The notes beneath the pieces were generated by a model. That model was given only the letters and a program-made list of their open reading frames with translations, made no database searches and was not told the DNA's origin. Of a stretch of 64,000 nt of DNA, positions 25,147-36,663 are shown piece after piece; position 1 is the stretch's first letter; each line of letters opens with the position of its first letter. Source of the stretch: Budorcas taxicolor (taxonomy: Eukaryota > Chordata > Mammalia > Artiodactyla > Bovidae); assembly GCF_023091745.1 (NCBI RefSeq), contig NC_068920.1:6758001-6822000 (forward strand), read 5' to 3'. Position numbers and translations under genes: made by a program.

Positions 25147-28100
25147 GGACTGTTCTTTCCTGAGGCCACCAGAGCGGGTCCCTGAGGTCCCCGTTGTAAC
25201 TCGAGAAGAACTGCCGCAACTCGAGAAAATCCAGGAGGTTCTCCCCTCCAGGCGAGATGAGGTCCATTTCCGCTGAGGCATCTCGAAGCTGATCACACCT
25301 CACCGCTGGAACTTCGAAAGGGTCCTTCAAACCCTTGGTGCAAATCAAGAAGTTCCCCGACATACCCGTCTGCACTCGAGAGGAAACACGAGGGTCCTAC
25401 CCACGTCCAGAGGAGCCCCGTATCCGCCTGGTAGCTCGAGATGAGGGATCCTTTCCCTGCTTCTTCACGAAAGAGTTCCCAGCATTCCCGTCGCATCTCA
25501 AGAGGAGGCCCTCTCAACAGGAACGGCGAGAGGAACTCCAGGGTCGTGCCACCATTCCAAGAGTCCCCCAGATGTCTCAGTCCATTCCAGCGGAAACTCT
25601 TTTCCCTTCACTGGCTCGTCTTTCACGCCGAGGATCCACTCACACCAAGGTGGCAGGTGGCACAGCCTTGTGGGAATGCCTCGAGGGAAAGCCTCGAGGG
25701 AAAGCCACAGATCCCTTGATCCACGTGACAGGAAGCGTGACACTACTGCTGCAGATCGGGAGGAAAGAGCACCTGCATGCCCCCACACGAGACGAGGCCT
25801 GACTACCCTGGTGTGACTCGGAGGCACCCCAAGATCGATGGCAACACTGGAGAGGAATCCTCAGGTTCCGGCACCAACTCCACACAAGGTCTTAGGCCCA
25901 GGCATGGACGGGAGAGGATTCCCGGGAAGGCCCCTAGCAACTCGCCTGGGGCTGACCTTTCCTGGGGCCACCAGAGCATGTCCCTGAGGTCCCCGTCGTA
26001 ACTCGAGAAGACCTGCCGCAACTCGAGAAAATCCAGGAGGTTCTCCCCTCCAGGCGAGATGAGGCCCATTTCCGCAGAGGAGTCTCGAGGCTAATTACAC
26101 ATCACCTATGGAACTTCGAAAGAATCCTTCACACCCTTGTTACAAATCAAGAAGTTCCCCGACATACCCGTCTCCACTCGAGAGCAAACACGAGGGTCCC
26201 GCCCACATTCAGAGGAGCCCCGTTTCCGCTTTGTAGCTCGGGATGAGGGATCGTTTCGCTCTTTCGTCGGGAAGGAGTTTCCGGCCTTCCCGTCGCATCT
26301 CAAGAGGAGGCCCTCTCAACGGGAACGGCGAGGGGAACTCCAGGGTCGTGCCACCATTCCAAGAGTCCCCCAGATGTCTCAGTCCATTCCAGAGGAACAG
26401 CTTTTCCCTTCACCAGCTCAGATTTCACGCCGAGATTCGACTCACTACAAGGTGCCACGTGGCACAGCCCTGTGGGAAAGCCTCGTGGGAAAGACTCGAG
26501 GGACAGCCTCGAGGGAAAGCCACAGATCCCTTGATCCACGTGGCAGGAAGCGTGACACTACTGCTGCAGCTCGGGAGGAAAGCACACGTGCATGCCCCCA
26601 CTCGAGACGAGGCCTGACTCCCCTGGGGAGACTCAGAAGCACCCCAAGATCCATGGCAACACTGGAGAGGAATCCTCAGGTTCCAGCCCCGACATCACAC
26701 AAGATCTTAGGCCCCGGCATGGACGGGAGAGGAATCCCGAGAGGGCCCGTAGCAACACGCATGGGGACTGGTCTATCATGAGGCCACCAGAGCGGGTCCG
26801 AGGTCCCCGTCGTAACTCGGGAAGACCTGCCCCAACTCGAGCACATCCAGGAGGTTCTCCCCTCCAGGCGAGATGAGGCCCATTTCCGCTGAGGTGTCTG
26901 GAGGCTCATCACACCTCACCTAAGGAACTTCGAAAGGGTCCTTCACACCCTTGGTGCAAATCAAAAGTTCCCCGACATACCCGTCTCCACTCGAGAGGAA
27001 ACACGAGGGTCCCGCCCACATCCAGAGGCGCCCCGTTTCCGCCTCATAGCTCGAGATGAGGGATCCTTTCCCTGCTTCGTCGGGAAAGAGTTCCCGGCGT
27101 TCCCGTCGCATCTCAAGAGGAGGCACTCTCAACAGGAACGGCGAGAGGAACTCCAGGGTCGTGCCACCATTCCAAGAGTCCCCCAGATGTCTCAGTCCAT
27201 TCCAGAGGAACCTCTTTTCCCTTCACCGGCTCGTCTTTCACGCCGAGGATCGACTCACACGAAGGTGGCACGTGGCACAGCCCTGTGGGAAAGCCTCGTG
27301 GGAAAGCCTCGAGGGAAAGCCTCGAGGGAAAGCCACAGATCCCTTCATCCACGTGACAGGAAGTGTGACACTACTGCTGCAGCGTGGGAGGAAAGCACAC
27401 GTGCATGCCCCCAGTCGAGACGAGGCCTGACTCCCCTGGGGAGACTCAGAAGCACCCCAAGATCCATGGCAACACGGAGAGGAATCTTCAGGTTCCGGCC
27501 CCGTCTCCACACAAGGTCTTAGGCTCCGGCATGGTCGGGAGAGGAATCCCGAGATGGCCCCTAACAACTCCCATGGGGACAGGCCTTTCCTGAGGCCATC
27601 AGAGCGGGTCCCTGAGGTCCCCGTCGTAACTCGAGAAGACCTGCCGCAACTCGAGAAAACCCAGGAAGTTCTCCCCTCCAGGCGAGATGAGACCCATTTC
27701 CGCTGAGGCGTCTCGAAGCTGATCACACCTCACCTCTGGAACTTCGAAAGGGTCTTTCACACCCTTGCTGCAAATCAAGAAGTTCCCCGACATACCCGTC
27801 TCCACTCGAGAGGAAACAGGAGGGTCCCGCCCACATCCAATGGAGCCCGGTTTCCGCCTCGTAGCTCGACATGAGGGATCCTTTCCCTGCTTCGTCGGGA
27901 AAGAGTTCCCGGCATTCCCGTCGCATCTCAAGAGGAGGCCCTCTCAACAGGAACAGCGAGAGGAACTCCAGGGTCGTGCCACCATTCCAAGAGTTCCCCT
28001 GATGTCTCAGTGAATTCGAGAGGAACCTCTTTGCCCTTCACCGGCTCGTTTTTCACGCCGAGGATCGACTCACAGCAAGGTGGCATGTGGCACAGCACTG

Positions 28101-28994
28101 TAGGGAAGCCTCGAGGGAAAGCCACAGTTCCCTTGGTCCACGTGACAGGAAGCGTGACACTACTGCTGCAGCTGGCGAGGACAGCACACGTGCATGCCCC
28201 CACTCGAGACGAGGCCTGACTCCCCTGGGGAGACTCAGAAGCACCCCAAGATCCATGGCCACACTGGAGAGGAATCCTCAGGTTCCGGCCCCGACTCCAC
28301 ACAAGGTCTTAGGCCCCGGCATGGACGGGAGAGGAATCCCGAGACGGCCTCTAGCAACTCGCATGGGGACTTGCCTTTCCTGAGGCCACCAGAGCGGGTC
28401 CCTCAGGTCCCCATCGAAACTCGAGAAGACCTGCCGCAACTAGAGAAAATCCAGGAGGTTCTCCCATCCAGGCGAGATGAGGCCCATTTCCCCTGAGGCG
28501 TCTCGAGGCTGATCACACCGCACCTCTGGAACTTCGAAAGTGTCCTCACACCCTTGGTGCAAATCAAGAAGTTCCCCGACATACCCGTCTCCACTCGAGA
28601 GGAAACACGAGGGCCCGCCCACATCCAGAGGAGCCCCGTTTCCGCCTCGTAGCTCGAGATGAGGGATCCTGTTCCTGCTTCGTCGGGAAAGAGTTCCCGG
28701 CGTTCCCGGCGCATCTCAAGAGGAGGCCCTCTCAACAGGAACGGCGAGAGGAACTCCAGGGTCGTGCCACCATTCCAAGAGTCCCCCAGATGTCTCAGTC
28801 CATTCCAGAGGAACCTCTTTTCCCTTCACCGGCTCGCCTTTCACGCCGATGATTGACTCACACCAAGGTGGCACGTGGCACAGCCCTGTGGGAAAGACTC
28901 GTGGGAAAGCCTCGAGGGCAAGCCTCTAGGGAAAGCCACAGATCCCTTGATCCACGTGACAGGAAGCGTGACACTACTGCTGCAGCAAGCGAGG
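25147..28994. repeat. Mixed monomers without a clear block partner
   Basis: About 4.7 monomers. The stretch 26160-26340 shares private variants with 18240-18420 (AGAGCAAACACG, CCACATTCAGAGG, GGGAACGG), indicating exchange with the copy A lineage. A unique GTGAATTCGAG creates an EcoRI-like site near 28010. No insertion or unrelated sequence is seen. Confidence 0.65.
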
Positions 28995-31345
28995 AAAGCG
29001 CACGTGTATGCCCACACTCGAGACGAGGCCTGACTCCCCTGGGGAGACGCAGAAGCACCCCAAGATCCATGGCAACACTGGAGAGGAATCCTCAGGTTCC
29101 GGCCCCGACTCCACTCAAGGTCTTAGGCCCCGGCATGGACGGGAGAGGAATCCCGAGAGGGCCCCTAGCAACTAGCATGGGGACTGGCCTTTCCTGAGGC
29201 CACCAGAGCGGGTCCCTGAGATCCCCGTCATACCTCGAGAAGACCTGCCCCAACTCGAGAAAATCCAGGAGGTTCTTCCCTCCAGGCGAGATGAGGCCCA
29301 TTTCCGCTGAGGCGTCTCGAGGCTGATCACACCTCACCTCTGGAACTTCGAAAGGGTCCTTCACACCCTTGGTGCAAACCAAAAAGTTCCCCGACATACC
29401 CGTCTCCACTAGAGAGGAAACACGAGGGTGCTGCCTACATCCAGAGGAGCCCCGTTTCCGCCTCGTAGCTCGAGATGAGGGATCCTTTCCCTGCTTCATC
29501 GGGAAAGAGGTCCCGGCGTTCTCGTCGCATCTCAAGAGGAGGCCCTCTCAACAAGATCGGCGAGAGTAACTCCAGGGTCGTGCCACCATTCCAAGAGTCC
29601 CCCAGAAGTCTCAGTCCATTCCAGAGGAACCTCTTTTCCCTTCGCCGGCTCGTGTTTCACGCCAAGGATCGACTCACACCAAGGTGGTACGTGGCACAGC
29701 CCTGTGGGAAAGCCTCGTGGGAAAGCCTCGAGGGAAAGCCTCGAGGGAAAGCCACAGATCCCTTGATCCACGTGACAGGAAGCGTGACACTACTGCTGCA
29801 GCAAGCGAGGAAAGCGCACGTGTATGCCCACACTCGAGACGAGGCCCGACTCCCCTGGGGAGACGCAGAAGCACCCCAAGATCCATGGCAACACTGGAGA
29901 GGAATCCTCAGGTTCCGGCCCCGACTCCACTCAAGGTCTTAGGCACCGGCATGGACGGGAGAGGAATCCCGAGAGGGCCCCTAGCAACTCGCATGGGGAT
30001 TGGCCTTTCCTGAGGACACCAGACCCGGTCCCTGAGGTCCCCGTCGTACCTCGAGAAGACCTGCCGCAACTCGAGAAAATACACGAGGTTCTCCCCTCCA
30101 GGCGAGATGAGGCCCAGTTCCGCTGAGGGGTCGTCTCGATACTGATCACACCTCACATCTGGAACTTCGAAATGGGTCCTTCACACCCTTGGTACAAATC
30201 AAGAATTTCCCCGACATACCCGTCTCCACTCGAGAGGAAACACGAGGGTCCCGCGCTCATCCAGAGGAGCCCCGTTTCCGCCTCGTAGCTCGAGATGAGG
30301 GATCCTTTCCCTGCTTCGTCGGGAAAGAGTTCCCGGGTTCCCGTCGCATCTCAAGAAGAGGCCCTCTAAACAGGAATGGCGAGAGGAACTCCTGGGGCGT
30401 GCCACCATTCCAAGAGTCCCCCAGATGTCTCAGTCCATTCAAGAGGATCCTCTTTTCCCTTAAGCGGCTCGTGTTTCATGCCGAGAATCGACTCACACCA
30501 AGGTGGCACGTGGCACAGCCCTGTGGGAAAGCCTCGTGGGAAAGCCTCGAGGGAAAGCCTCGAGGGAAAGCCACCGATCCCTTGATCCACGTGACAGGAA
30601 GCGTGACACTACTGCTGCAGCTCGGGAGGAAAGCACACGTGCATTCCCCCCACTCGAGACGAGGCCTGACTCCCCTGGGGAGACTCAGAAGCACCCCAAG
30701 ATCCATGGCAACACTGGAGAGGAATCCTCAGGTTCCGGCCCCGACTCCACACAAGGTCTTACGCCCCGGCATGGACGGGAGAGGAATCCCGAGAGGGCCC
30801 CTAGCAACTCGCATGCGGACTGGCCTATCCTGAGGCCACCAGAGCGGGTCCGTGAGGTCCCCGTCGTAACTCGAGAAGACCTTCCGCAACTCGAGAAAAT
30901 CCAGGAGGTTCTCCCCTCTAGGCGAGATGAGGCCCATTTCCTCTGAGACGTCTCTAGGCCTATCACACCTCACCTCTGGAACTTCGAAAAGGTCCTTCAC
31001 ACCCTTGGTGCAAGTCAAGAAGTTCCCCGACATACCCGTCTCCACTTGACAGGAAACACGAGGGTCCCGCCCACATCCAGAGGAGCCCCGTTTCCGCCAC
31101 GTAGCTCGAGGTGAGGGACCTTTCCCTGCTTCTTCGGGAAAGAATTCCCGGCGTTCCCGTCGCATCTCAAGTGGAGGCCCTCTCAACAGGAACGGCGAGA
31201 GGAACTCCAGGGTCGTGCACCATTCCAAGAGTCCCCCAGATGTCTCAGTCCATTCCAGAGGAACCTCTTTTCCCTTCACCGTCCATCTTTCACGCGGAGG
31301 ATCGACTCACACCAAGGTGGCACGGGGAACAGCCCTGTGGGAAAG
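28995..31345. repeat. Three-monomer segment, copy 1 (partner 32232-34580)
   Basis: The partner lies at offset 3237 falling to 3236 (four monomers). Shared variants include ACGTGTATGCCCACACTC, CAAACCAAAAAGTTCC, GAGGGTGCTGCCTACATCC, CAACAAGATCGGCG, a three-base-longer CGTCTCGAT step, CGTTTCATGCCGAGAATCG and CTTACGCCCCGG. It ends where the 13-bp tracts differ in unit number (about 31345 versus 34580). Confidence 0.75.
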
Positions 31346-32231
31346 CCTCGTGGGAAAGCCTCGAGGGAAAGCCTCGAGGGAAAGCCACAGATCCCTTGAT
31401 CCACGTGACAGGAAGCGTGACACTACTGCTGCAGCTCGGGAGGAAAGCGCACGTGCATGCCCCCACTCGAGACGAGGACACACTCCCCTCTGGAGACTCA
31501 GAAGCACCCGAAGATCCATGGCAACACTGGAGAAGAATCCTCAGGTTCCGGCCCCGACTCCACACAAGGTCTTAGGCCCCAGCATGGACGGGAGAGGAAT
31601 CCCGAGACGGCCCGTAGCAACTAGCATGGGGACTGGCCTTTCCTGAGGCCATCATAGCGGGTCCCTGAGGTCCCCATGGTAACTCGAGAAGACCTGCCGC
31701 AACTCGAGAAAATCCAGGAGGTTCTCCCTTCCAGGCGAGATGAGGCCATTTCCGCTCAGGCGTCTCGAGACTGATCACACCTCACCTCGGGAACTTCGAA
31801 AGGGTCCTTCACACCCTTGGTGCAAATCAAGAAGTTCCCCGACATACCCGTCTCCACTCGAGAGGAAACACGAGGGTCCAGCCCACATCCAGAGGCGCCC
31901 CGTCTCCGCCTCGTAGCTCAGTTGAGGGATCCTTTACCTGCTTCGTCGGGCAAGAGTTCCCGGCGTTCCCGTCGCATCTCAAGAGGAGGCCCTCTCAACA
32001 GGAACGGCGAGAGGAACTCCAGGGTCGTGCCACCATTCCAAGAGTCCCCCAGATGTCTCAGTCCATTCCAGAGGAACCTCTTTTCCCTTCACCGGATCGT
32101 CTTTCATGCCGAGGATCGACTCACACCAAGGTTGCACGTGGCACAGCCCTGTGGGAAAGCCTCGAGGGAAAGCCACAGATCCCTTGATCCACGTGACAGG
32201 AAGCGTGACACTACTGCTGCAGCTCGGGAGG

Positions 32232-34580
32232 AAAGCGCACGTGTATGCCCACACTCGAGACGAGGCCTGACTCCCCTGGGGAGACTCAGAAGCACCCCAA
32301 GATCCATGGCAACACTGGAGAGGAATCCTCAGTTTCCGGCCCCGACTCCACTCAAGGTCTTAGGCCCCGGCATGGACGGGAGAGGAATCCCGAGAGGGCC
32401 CCTAGCAACTAGCATGGGGACTGGCCTTTCCTGATGCCACCAGAGCGGGTCCCTGAGATCCCCGTCGTACCTCGAGAAGACCTGCCGCAACTCGAGAAAA
32501 TCCAGGAGGTTCTTCCCTCCAGGCGAGATGAGGCCCATTTCCGCTGAGGCGTCTCGAGGCTGATCACACCTCACCTCTGGAACTTCGAAAGAGTCCTTCA
32601 CACCCTTGGTGCAAACCAAAAAGTTCCCCGACATACCCGTCTCCACTCGAGAGGAAACACGAGGGTGCTGCCTACATCCAGAGGAGCCCCGTTTCCGCCT
32701 CGTAGCTCGAGATGAGGGATCCTTTCCCTGTGTCATCGGGAAAGAGGTCCCGGCGTTCTCGTCGCATCTCAAGAGGAGGCCCTCTCAACAAGATCGGCGA
32801 GAGTAACTCCAGGGTCGTGCCACCATTCCAAGAGTCCCCCAGAAGTCTCAGTCCATTCCAGAGGAACCTCTTTTCCCTTCGCCGGCTCGTGTTTCACGCC
32901 AAGGATCGACTCACACCAAGGTGGTACGTGGCACAGCCCTGTGGGAAAGCCTCGTGGGAAAGCCTCGAGGGAAAGCCTCGAGGGAAAGCCACAGATCCCT
33001 TGATCCACGTGACACGAAGCGTGACACTACTGCTGCAGCAAGCGAGGAAAGCACACGTGCATGCCCCAACTCGAGACGAGGCCTGACTCCCCTGGGGAGA
33101 CTCAGAATCACCCCAAGATCCATGGCAACACTGAAGAGGAATCCTCAGGTTCCGGCCCCGACTCCACACAAGGTCTTAGGCCCCGGCATGGACGGGAGAG
33201 GAATCCCGAGATGGCCCCTAGCAACTCGCATGGGAACTGGCTTTTCCTGAGGCCACCAGAGCGGGTCCCTGAGGTCCCAGTCGTACCTCGAGAAGACCTG
33301 CCGCAACTCGAGAAAATCCAGGAGGTTCTCCCCTCCAGGCGAGATGAGGCCCAGTTCCGCTGAGGCGTCGTCTCGATGCTGATCACACCTCACCTCTGGA
33401 ACTTCGAAATGGGTCCTTCACACCCTTGGTGCAAGTCAAGAAGTTCCCCGACATACCCGTCTCCACTCGAGAGGAAACACGAGGGTCCCGCCCACATCCA
33501 GAGGAGCCCCGTTTCCGCCTGGTAGCTCGAGATGAGGGATCCTTTCCCTGCTTCGTCGGGAAAGATTTCCCGGGTTCCCGTCGCATCTCAAGAAGAGGCC
33601 CTCAAAACAGGAATGGCGAGAGGAACTCCTGGGTCGTGCCACCATTCCAAAAGTCCCCCAAATATCTCAGTCCATTCAAGAGGATCCTCTTTTCCCTTAA
33701 CCGGCTCGTGTTTCATGCCGAGAATCGACTCACACCAAGGTGGCACGTGGCACAGCCCTCTGGGAAAGCCTCGTGGGAAAGCCTCGTGGGAAAGCCTCGA
33801 GGGAAAGCCACAGATCCTTTGATCCACGTGACAGGAAGCGTGACACTACTGCTGCAGCTCAGGAGGAAAGCGCACGTGCATGCCCCCACTCGAGACGAGG
33901 CCTGACTCCCCTGGGGAGACTCAGAAGCACCCCAAGATCCATGGCAACACTGGAGAGGAATTCTCAGGTTCCGGCCCCGACTCCACACAAGGTCTTACGC
34001 CCCGGCATGGACGGAAGAGGAATCCTGAGAGGGCCCCTAGCAACTCGCATGCGGACGGGCCTATCCTGAGGCCACCAGAGCGGGTCCCTGAGCTCCCTGT
34101 CGTAACTCGAGAAGACCTTCCGCAGCTCGAGAAAATCCAGGAGGTTCTCCCCTCCAGGCGAGATGAGGCCCATTTCCTCTGAGACGTCTCTAGGCCTATC
34201 ACACCTCACCTCTGGAACTTCGAAAGGGTCCTTCACACCCTTGGTGCAAATCAAGAAGTTCCCCGACATACCCGTCTCCACTCGACATGAAACACGAGGG
34301 TCCCGCCCACATCCAGAGGAGCCCCGTTTCCGCCTCGTAGCTCGAGGTGAGGGACCTTTCCCTGCTTCGTCGGGAAAGAATTTCCGGCGTTCCCATCGCA
34401 TCTCAAGAGGAGGCCCTCTCAACAGGAACGGCGAGAGGAACTCCAGGGTCGTGCACCATTCCAAGAGTCCCCCAGATGTCTCAGTCCATTCCAGAGGAAC
34501 CTCTTTTCCCTTCACCGTCCGTCTTTCATGCCGAGGATCGACTCACACCAAGGTGGCACGTGGAACAGCCCTGTGGGAAA
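32232..34580. repeat. Three-monomer segment, copy 2 (partner 28995-31345)
   Basis: Offset 3237/3236 from copy 1. Part of it (about 32769-33393) is also close to 35192-35813 at offset 2420-2423 (three monomers), so at least two rounds of exchange involved this sequence. Confidence 0.75.
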
Positions 34581-35976
34581 GCCTCGAGGGAAAGCCGCAT
34601 ATCCCTTGATTCACGTGACAGGAAGCGTGACACTACTGCTGCAGCAAGCGAGGACAGCACACGTGCATGCCCCCAGTCGAGACGAGGCCTGACTCCCCTG
34701 GAGAGACTCAGAAGCACCCCAAGATTCATGGCAACACTGGAGAGGAATCCTCAGGTTCCGGCCCCGACTCCACAGAAGATCTTAGGCCCCGGCATGGACG
34801 GGAGAGGAATCCCGAGAGGGCCCCTAGCAACTAGCATGGGGACTGGCCTATCCTGAGGCCACCAGAGCGGGTCCCTGAGGTCCCCGTCGTAACTGAAGAA
34901 GACCTGCCACAACTCGAGAAAATCCAGGAGGTTCTCCCCTCCAGGCGAGATGAGGCCCTATTCCGCTGAGGTGTCTCGAGGCTGATCTCACCTCACCTCT
35001 GGAACTTCGAAAAGGGTACTTCAAACCCTTGGTGCAAATCAAGAAGTTCCCCAACATACCGATCTCCACCTGAGAGCAAACACGAGGGTGCCGCCCACAT
35101 CCAGAGGAGCCCTGTTTCCGCCTCGTAGCTCGAAAGGAGGGATCCTTTCCCTGCTTCTTCGGGAAAGAGTTCCTGGAGTTCCCGTCGCAACTCAAGAGGA
35201 GGCCCTCTCAACAAGAACGGCGAGAGGAACTCCAGGGTCGTGCCACCATTCCAAGAGTCCCCCAGATGTCTCAGTCCATTCCAGAGGAACCTCTTTTCCC
35301 TTCGCCGTTTCGTGTTTCACGCCAAGGATCGACTCACACCAAGGTGGTACGTGGCAGAGCCCTGTGGGAAAGCCTCGTGGGAAAGCCTCGAGGGAAATCC
35401 TCGAGAGAAAGCCACAGATCCCTTGATCCACGTGACAGGAAGCGTGACACTACTGCTGCAGCAAGCGAGGAAAGCACACGTGCATGCCCCCACTCGAGAC
35501 GAGGCCTGACTCCCCTGGGGAGACTCAGAATCACCCCAAGATCCATGGCAACACTGGAGAGGAATCCTCAGGTTCCGGCCCCGACTCCACACAAGGTCTG
35601 AGGCCCCGGCATGGACGGGAGAGGAATCCCGAGAGGGCCCCTAGCAACTCGCATGGGGACTGGCTTTTCCTGAGGCCACCAGAGCGGGTCCCTGAGGTCC
35701 CCGTCGTAACTCGAGAAGACCTGCCGCATCTCGAGTAAATGCAGGAGGTTCTCCCCTCCAGGCGAGATGAGGCCCATTTCCGCTGAGGCGTCTCGATGCT
35801 GATCACACCTCACCTCTGGAACTTCGAAATGGGTCCTTCACACCCTTGGTGCAAATCAAGAAGTTCCCCGACATACCCGTCTCCACTCGAGAGGAAACAC
35901 GAGGGTCCCGCCCACATCCAGAGGTGCCCCGTTTCGGCCTCGTAGCTCGAGATGAGGGATCCTTTCCCTGCTTCGT

Positions 35977-35992
35977 CGGGAAAGAGTTCCCG
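35977..35992. repeat. Short dyad CGGGAA-AGAG-TTCCCG
   Basis: This is a perfect 6-bp inverted repeat with a 4-base spacer, present with small changes in most monomers immediately after the anchor. It could extrude as a small hairpin. Dyad-rich satellites have been proposed to mark centromeres that lack CENP-B boxes; a role here is only a suggestion. Confidence 0.6.
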
Positions 35993-36158
35993 GCGTTCCC
36001 GTCGCATCTCAAGAGGAGGCCCTCTCAAGAGGAACGGCGAGAGGAACTCCAGGGTCGTGCCACCATTCCAAGAGTCCCCCAGATGTCTCAGTCCATTCCA
36101 GAGGAACCTCTTTTCCCTTCACCGGCTCGTCTTTCACGCCGAGGATCGACTCACACCA

Positions 36159-36170
36159 AGGTGGCACGTG
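36159..36170. other. AGGTGGCAC CTCF-like core overlapping a CACGTG E-box
   Basis: AGGTGGCAC (36159-36167) equals the most informative part of the vertebrate CTCF consensus. It overlaps CACGTG (36165-36170), the canonical E-box of USF/MYC-type factors. Bases upstream of the core do not fit the CTCF consensus well. Most monomers keep this motif; exceptions include tracts reading AAGTGGCAC (near 6393 and 16928) or TGGCTCGTGG (near 18535). Binding is not shown by the sequence. Confidence 0.35.
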
Positions 36171-36182
36171 GCACAGCCCTGT

Positions 36183-36234
36183 GGGAAAGCCTCTTGGGAA
36201 AGCCTCGAGGGAAAGCCTCGAGGGAAAGTCACAG
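36183..36234. repeat. 13-bp minisatellite tract, four units
   Basis: Four head-to-tail 13-bp units of the type GGGAAAGCCTCGA lie at 36183-36195, 36196-36208, 36209-36221 and 36222-36234. The last is the diverged, conserved terminal unit ending in ACAG (GGGAAAGCCACAG in most copies). The first unit usually ends in CGT rather than CGA. The tract sits at the same place in every monomer and its copy number accounts for most of the length difference between monomer classes. Confidence 0.9.
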
Positions 36235-36245
36235 ATCCCTTGATC

Positions 36246-36251
36246 CACGTG
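36246..36251. other. Second CACGTG E-box of the monomer
   Basis: CACGTG within TGATCCACGTGACAGG, directly after the 13-bp tract. It is conserved in nearly every monomer; it is lost, for example, near 40280 and 43498 where CCAAGTGACA is read. Confidence 0.4.
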
Positions 36252-36293
36252 ACAGGATGCGTGACACTACTGCTGCAGCTCGGAAGGAAAGCG

Positions 36294-36299
36294 CACGTG
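36294..36299. other. Third CACGTG E-box, inside palindrome GCACGTGC
   Basis: CACGTG lies 48 bp after the second E-box and sits in the 8-bp palindrome GCACGTGC (36293-36300). It is conserved across most of the array. Confidence 0.4.
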
Positions 36300-36490
36300 C
36301 ATGCCCCCACTCGAGACGAGGACTGACTCCCCTGGGGAGACTCAGAAGCACCCCAAGATCCATGGCAACACTGGAGAAGAAATCTCAGGTTCCGGCCCCG
36401 ACTCCACACAAGGTCTTAGGCCCCAGCATGGACGGGAGAGGAATCCCGAGAGGGCCCCTAGCAACTAGCATGGGGACTGGCCTTTCCTGA

Positions 36491-36505
36491 GGCCACCAGA
36501 GCGGG
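36491..36505. other. GGCCACCAGAGCGGG, CTCF-like segment
   Basis: CCACCAGAG matches the first half of the CTCF core consensus (CCASYAGRK), but the second half (CGGGT) departs at about three of five positions. Variants with CCAACAGAG or CCAACATAG are common from 37 kb onward. Confidence 0.25.
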
Positions 36506-36644
36506 TCCCTGAGGTCCCCGTCGGAACTCCAGAAGACCTGCCGCAACTCGAGAAAATCCAGGAGGTTCTCCCCTCCAGGCGAGATGAGGCCCATTTCCGC
36601 TGAGGCGCCTCGAGGCTGATCACACCTCACCTCTGGAACTTCGA

Positions 36645-36663
36645 AAGGGTCCTTCACACCCTT
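36645..36663. repeat. Short dyad AAGGGT-7-ACCCTT
   Basis: This is a 6-bp inverted repeat with a 7-base spacer, overlapping the TTCGAA palindrome at 36640-36645. It is well conserved across monomers apart from occasional changes such as those near 25330 and 35020. Confidence 0.6.

Noticed and set aside
28008..28020. Unique GTGAATTCGAG as a possible insertion scar
   Set aside because: It is explained by two or three substitutions of the usual GTCCATTCCAG; the anchor interval (788 bp) shows no inserted sequence.
30120..30140. Extra bases at GGGGTCGTCTCGAT as a mobile-element footprint
   Set aside because: The gain is about three bases with a GTC repeat, also present near 33366. Slippage explains it better than target-site duplication.
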